Shown here: piece by piece, positions 5,017 to 7,306 of the stretch
How positions within the stretch are numbered: the stretch's first letter is position 1
How the letters are laid out: the number at the start of each line of letters is the position of its first letter
NCBI GenBank assembly: GCA_937952135.1
Contig: CALFYL010000374.1
Span: 1-7,306 of the forward strand
Length of the DNA: 7,306 nucleotides
Reading direction: 5' to 3'
From: an uncultured Planctomycetia bacterium
GTDB taxonomy: Bacteria; Planctomycetota; UBA1135; GCA-002686595
Made by a program: the position numbers and the translations under genes
The notes under the pieces: model-generated
Told to the model about the DNA's origin: nothing
What the model saw: the letters and a program-made list of their open reading frames with translations, nothing else
The model's database searches: none

Positions 5017-7268
5017 AGCCGCACGGTCTGGACGAGCACTCCGTCGACGAGCGTTGCGCTGGCGCAGTCGCCCGAAGTCTCGCGATAGCCGTCCAGGGTG
5101 ACGGTCCAATCGACAGGAAGTCCGTCGGTGATGTGGAGTGTCGTCGGATCTCCGTGTTTGCGGAAGCCTTCGAACAGCCCACGACGGCCGCTGCGAGCGT
5201 CGACCTCGGCGTGGTTCAGCGCTGCCCCGCTCGCGGCGTCGACCACGTCGAAGCGCAGCGTGCGAAGCGGCGTGAGGTCGTCGCAAACGAACACCAGGTG
5301 TTCCGCGGGCGCGTCGATCCAGCCGACCTCCGGCGTCCATCGGCGGTTCGTCCCACCCCACTCGTAGAGCTGGAGCTGGTGGCGGCCCGGCGCGAGTCCG
5401 CGGAACTCGAACTGCGCGACCCACTCGCCGTCGCGCTCGATCCACTTCGCCAGAGGCTGCTCCGTCGCGGGGCCGCCCGGCGTGGTGAGCAGCACCGTGA
5501 CGGGGTCCCGGTGCTGGCCCGAGCGACTGCGGAGCTCGCCGCGGATCGCCGCCGGCTGTGGCAGCGGCTCGAGCACGAGCGTGCGGTGCGTCTCGACGCC
5601 GGGCGCAACGTGCACCACGGTGACGGCGTCCCTTCGGCCGCGAGCCCGCGCGGTGACCTCGTACTCGCCCTCGGCGAGGCCGTCGAAACTCGCAGCCAGC
5701 TCCGCGGCGAGCAACTCGTTCGTGTCGCGCGTGAGGATGCGGCCGCCGGGCAGCGCGCGGAACTGGAGCGACGGCAGGTCGAGTGTCGTGCCGTCCGACG
5801 CCGCCAGCTCGACGGCCAGATGGCCTGCGCGCTCGAGCTCGATGTCGAGCGTCTCGTATCCCAATGCTCCGCGGCTCGTCCACCCCGCGCCGCGCCACAA
5901 TCCATCGCGACTCGTGATCCGCAGGAGCTTGCTGTCGAACGTCGCGGCAAGGAATCCGAGCGAACGGAAGCGTGCGAAGGGCGGATCGCCGCGGACGACG
6001 CTCTCCGAACTCATCAACACGCTCTCGAGGGGCGCGCTGCGCGGATCGAGGTCGAACAGCTCCGCGCGAAAGTCGTCGTGGTCGAGGCCGGCGGGCGGTG
6101 AGAAGCGGAGCGGGATCACAATCGAGCCTTCGACGAGGATCTCGACCGGATCGACGGCGTTCCACGCGACTTTCTTCGCACGCGCATCGTTCCAGTTCAG
6201 CACCGAACCGTTGAGTCGCTGCGCCGCGATCTCGCCGTCGATGTCGCGCAGTCGCAGCTCCAGCACCCCGGCGTCGAACTCGGACGAGCTCTCGAAGACG
6301 CCGTTGACGTCGGTCGTCAGCTCTTCGACCTCGCCGTCCTCGCGCGGGACATCGAGCCGAAACAGCGGCAAAGGCGCCGACGAGTCCTTGTCGATCACAC
6401 GGCCCCGCAAGCGACCGCGCCTCACACTTGCGCTCGGAGGCTCGACTTCGGCGACGCTCGTGCGCCCCGAGGTCTCGAGCGCCGCCGGCGCGACGTCGTC
6501 CGTGCGATCCAGAGCGGGCTGCGCTGCGGGACTTGCCGTTGCCGCTTCGACATCGGGACGTGCGGCGTCGCCGTCGCGCAGCGCAAGGAACAGCCCCGCC
6601 GCGGTGAGGAGGGACAACGAGAGGGCGATCCAGTGTTTCATGATGAGAAGCGCCAGAACGGAAGCTGTTGCGAGACCTACGCCCTTCGACAGAGTCGTCC
6701 GCTCGATCGCGAGCGGCAGTAGCGCCGCGCACCAGCCGCGCGAGTCGCCGCCGTGGCGGCGGTCCAGCGTCGCGCGCAGCTCGTCGTGCGCGCGCGAGAG
6801 CTGGCTGCGCACGGTCGCGGCCGGAACTCCGCGCCGCGCGGCGATCTCGCTCGGCTTCAAGCCGTCGAAGTAGCGCAGGAGCACCACCGAGCGGTAAGGC
6901 TCGGACAACGAGAACACCGCTTCGCTCAGCGCGCGTTGCGACTCGGCGCGCGCCGCGAGCTCGGCTGCGTCGGACGTCGCTTCGGCGCGCGCAGCCCGCT
7001 CCTCGCGTTGGGCGCGGTGGCGCGCCGAACGCCACGCGAACTTCACCTGGCTTCGCAGGACGTTCTTCAGCCACGCCCGCGCGTCGCCGTCGTCTGCGAT
7101 CGCCGGCCGCCGACGCAGCGCCGCTAGCACAGTCTCCTGCACCAGGTCGTCCGCCGTCGCCGCGTCCGACACGAGCCGCAGCGCCAGGGCGCGCAGCCAC
7201 CCGAGCTCGGACTCGAGGCGCCGTTCGAAGGAAGCGGGGTTCTCCACAGTGTTCTCGCGGGCCTCCAT
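5001..7268 (-). CDS. ECF-type RNA polymerase sigma factor fused to a membrane segment and long CnaB/carboxypeptidase-regulatory-like extension
   Basis: The product is 755 residues. Residues about 14-80 are sigma region 2 (ELGWLRALALRLVSD at 21-35, ADDLVQETVLAAL at 39-51). Residues about 113-170 are sigma region 4, with LSEPYRSVVLLRYFDGLKPS (121-140) and the helix-turn-helix SEIAARRGVPAATVRSQLSR (140-159). This is the two-domain layout of ECF sigma factors, which direct RNA polymerase to stress or envelope promoters. A hydrophobic stretch (196-230) follows, then an Ala/Pro/acidic linker (231-285). Next come several beta-sandwich repeats of carboxypeptidase-regulatory or CnaB type: LRGRVIDKDSSAPLP (287-301) with TDVNGVF (319-325), FDGLAEGEYEVTARARG (528-544), FRGLAPGRHQLQLYEWGG (622-639), and a last unit from about 667. 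ATG 7268 is preferred; an in-frame GTG at 7292 is possible, and neither has a strong ribosome binding site. No anti-sigma gene is visible. Planctomycete ECF factors with long C-terminal extensions are known; that this one senses an envelope signal is inference. Confidence 0.9.
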   Translation of the reverse strand: MEARENTVENPASFERRLESELGWLRALALRLVSDAATADDLVQETVLAALRRRPAIADDGDARAWLKNVLRSQVKFAWRSARHRAQREERAARAEATSDAAELAARAESQRALSEAVFSLSEPYRSVVLLRYFDGLKPSEIAARRGVPAATVRSQLSRAHDELRATLDRRHGGDSRGWCAALLPLAIERTTLSKGVGLATASVLALLIMKHWIALSLSLLTAAGLFLALRDGDAARPDVEAATASPAAQPALDRTDDVAPAALETSGRTSVAEVEPPSASVRRGRLRGRVIDKDSSAPLPLFRLDVPREDGEVEELTTDVNGVFESSSEFDAGVLELRLRDIDGEIAAQRLNGSVLNWNDARAKKVAWNAVDPVEILVEGSIVIPLRFSPPAGLDHDDFRAELFDLDPRSAPLESVLMSSESVVRGDPPFARFRSLGFLAATFDSKLLRITSRDGLWRGAGWTSRGALGYETLDIELERAGHLAVELAASDGTTLDLPSLQFRALPGGRILTRDTNELLAAELAASFDGLAEGEYEVTARARGRRDAVTVVHVAPGVETHRTLVLEPLPQPAAIRGELRSRSGQHRDPVTVLLTTPGGPATEQPLAKWIERDGEWVAQFEFRGLAPGRHQLQLYEWGGTNRRWTPEVGWIDAPAEHLVFVCDDLTPLRTLRFDVVDAASGAALNHAEVDARSGRRGLFEGFRKHGDPTTLHITDGLPVDWTVTLDGYRETSGDCASATLVDGVLVQTVRLERAP
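6579..6683 (-). other. Hydrophobic membrane segment joining the sigma factor to its extension, with internal signal-peptide-like start
   Basis: Residues 196-230 of the sigma fusion are hydrophobic apart from K211 and H212. GVGLATASVLALLIM (196-210) leads into KHWIALSLSLLTAAGLFLAL (211-230), then RDGD. A Met (M210, codon at 6641-6639) directly before Lys-His makes the second half look like the start of a signal peptide or signal anchor. The frame stays open across the junction. The bases just upstream of the M210 codon carry no purine-rich ribosome binding site, which favours one fused protein. The stretch could cross the membrane once (tail outside) or fold as a tight hairpin (tail inside); the sequence does not decide this. 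Confidence 0.6.
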
Positions 7269-7306
7269 GCACCCAGGCCCCAAGCGTTGCACGAAATGCC
7301 GCGCGG

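Noticed and set aside
3425..5182. 585-codon minus-strand open frame opposite the LamG gene
   Set aside because: It spans the sppA end, an intergenic hairpin and the whole secreted-protein gene, and has no recognisable domain, whereas the plus frame has a signal peptide and LamG signature strands.
4672..7272. 866-codon minus-strand open frame overlapping the sigma fusion and the end of the LamG gene
   Set aside because: It is dominated by Arg/Ala/Gly, and the alternative minus frame gives a clean sigma factor plus beta-domain protein over the same bases.
7269..7306. Possible ECF-type autoregulatory promoter upstream of the sigma fusion
   Set aside because: Only 38 bases upstream of the start are in the window and no GGAAC-like -35 with a matching -10 can be seen in them.

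Overview
The window is very GC-rich and densely coded. It holds four genes that can be read with confidence; one more is cut off at the left edge, inside the first 400 bases. The best guess for the source is a bacterium of the phylum Planctomycetota. This is inference. It rests on an ECF sigma factor fused to a membrane segment and a long beta-sandwich extension, a secreted laminin-G-like protein with a C-terminal module I remember from planctomycete secretomes, and the GC bias. No rRNA, tRNA, mobile element or CRISPR array is visible.

Layout from left to right. Bases 1-397 (minus strand) are the N-terminal 132 codons of a DRE-TIM metallolyase of the 2-isopropylmalate synthase type. A 97-base divergent spacer (398-494) carries the one obvious A/T-rich patch, which includes the palindrome CCTATAGG. 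Reading right from there are an aspartate kinase (495-1820) and, 42 bases later on the same strand, a full-length 67K-type SppA signal peptide peptidase (1863-3617). A strong GC-rich hairpin begins 9 bases after the sppA stop codon. Next is a secreted protein of 391 residues (3785-4960), with a signal peptide, a LamG/concanavalin-like domain and a four-cysteine C-terminal module. It converges with the minus-strand gene that fills the rest of the window (5001-7268). The 40 bases between the two stop codons hold a long, nearly perfect hairpin that extends into the end of the minus-strand gene and probably serves both as a transcript end.

The last gene is the most unusual object. It encodes a 755-residue protein with a complete ECF sigma factor (regions 2 and 4) in residues 14-170, a hydrophobic stretch at 196-230, and about 520 residues of carboxypeptidase-regulatory/CnaB-like beta-sandwich sequence. 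If the protein spans the membrane once, the promoter-recognition part is cytoplasmic and the tail is outside. That would make it a one-piece envelope sensor and transcription factor without a separate anti-sigma gene in view. Planctomycete ECF sigma factors with long C-terminal extensions are known as a class, so the architecture has precedent; the sensing role is inference.

Functionally the left part is amino-acid biosynthesis (leucine-type and aspartate-family entry enzymes, divergently arranged). The middle and right concern the cell envelope: membrane proteolysis, an exported adhesin-like or carbohydrate-binding-like protein, and envelope-linked transcription control. Nothing in the sequence proves these act together. 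No wholly new multi-gene system is evident.
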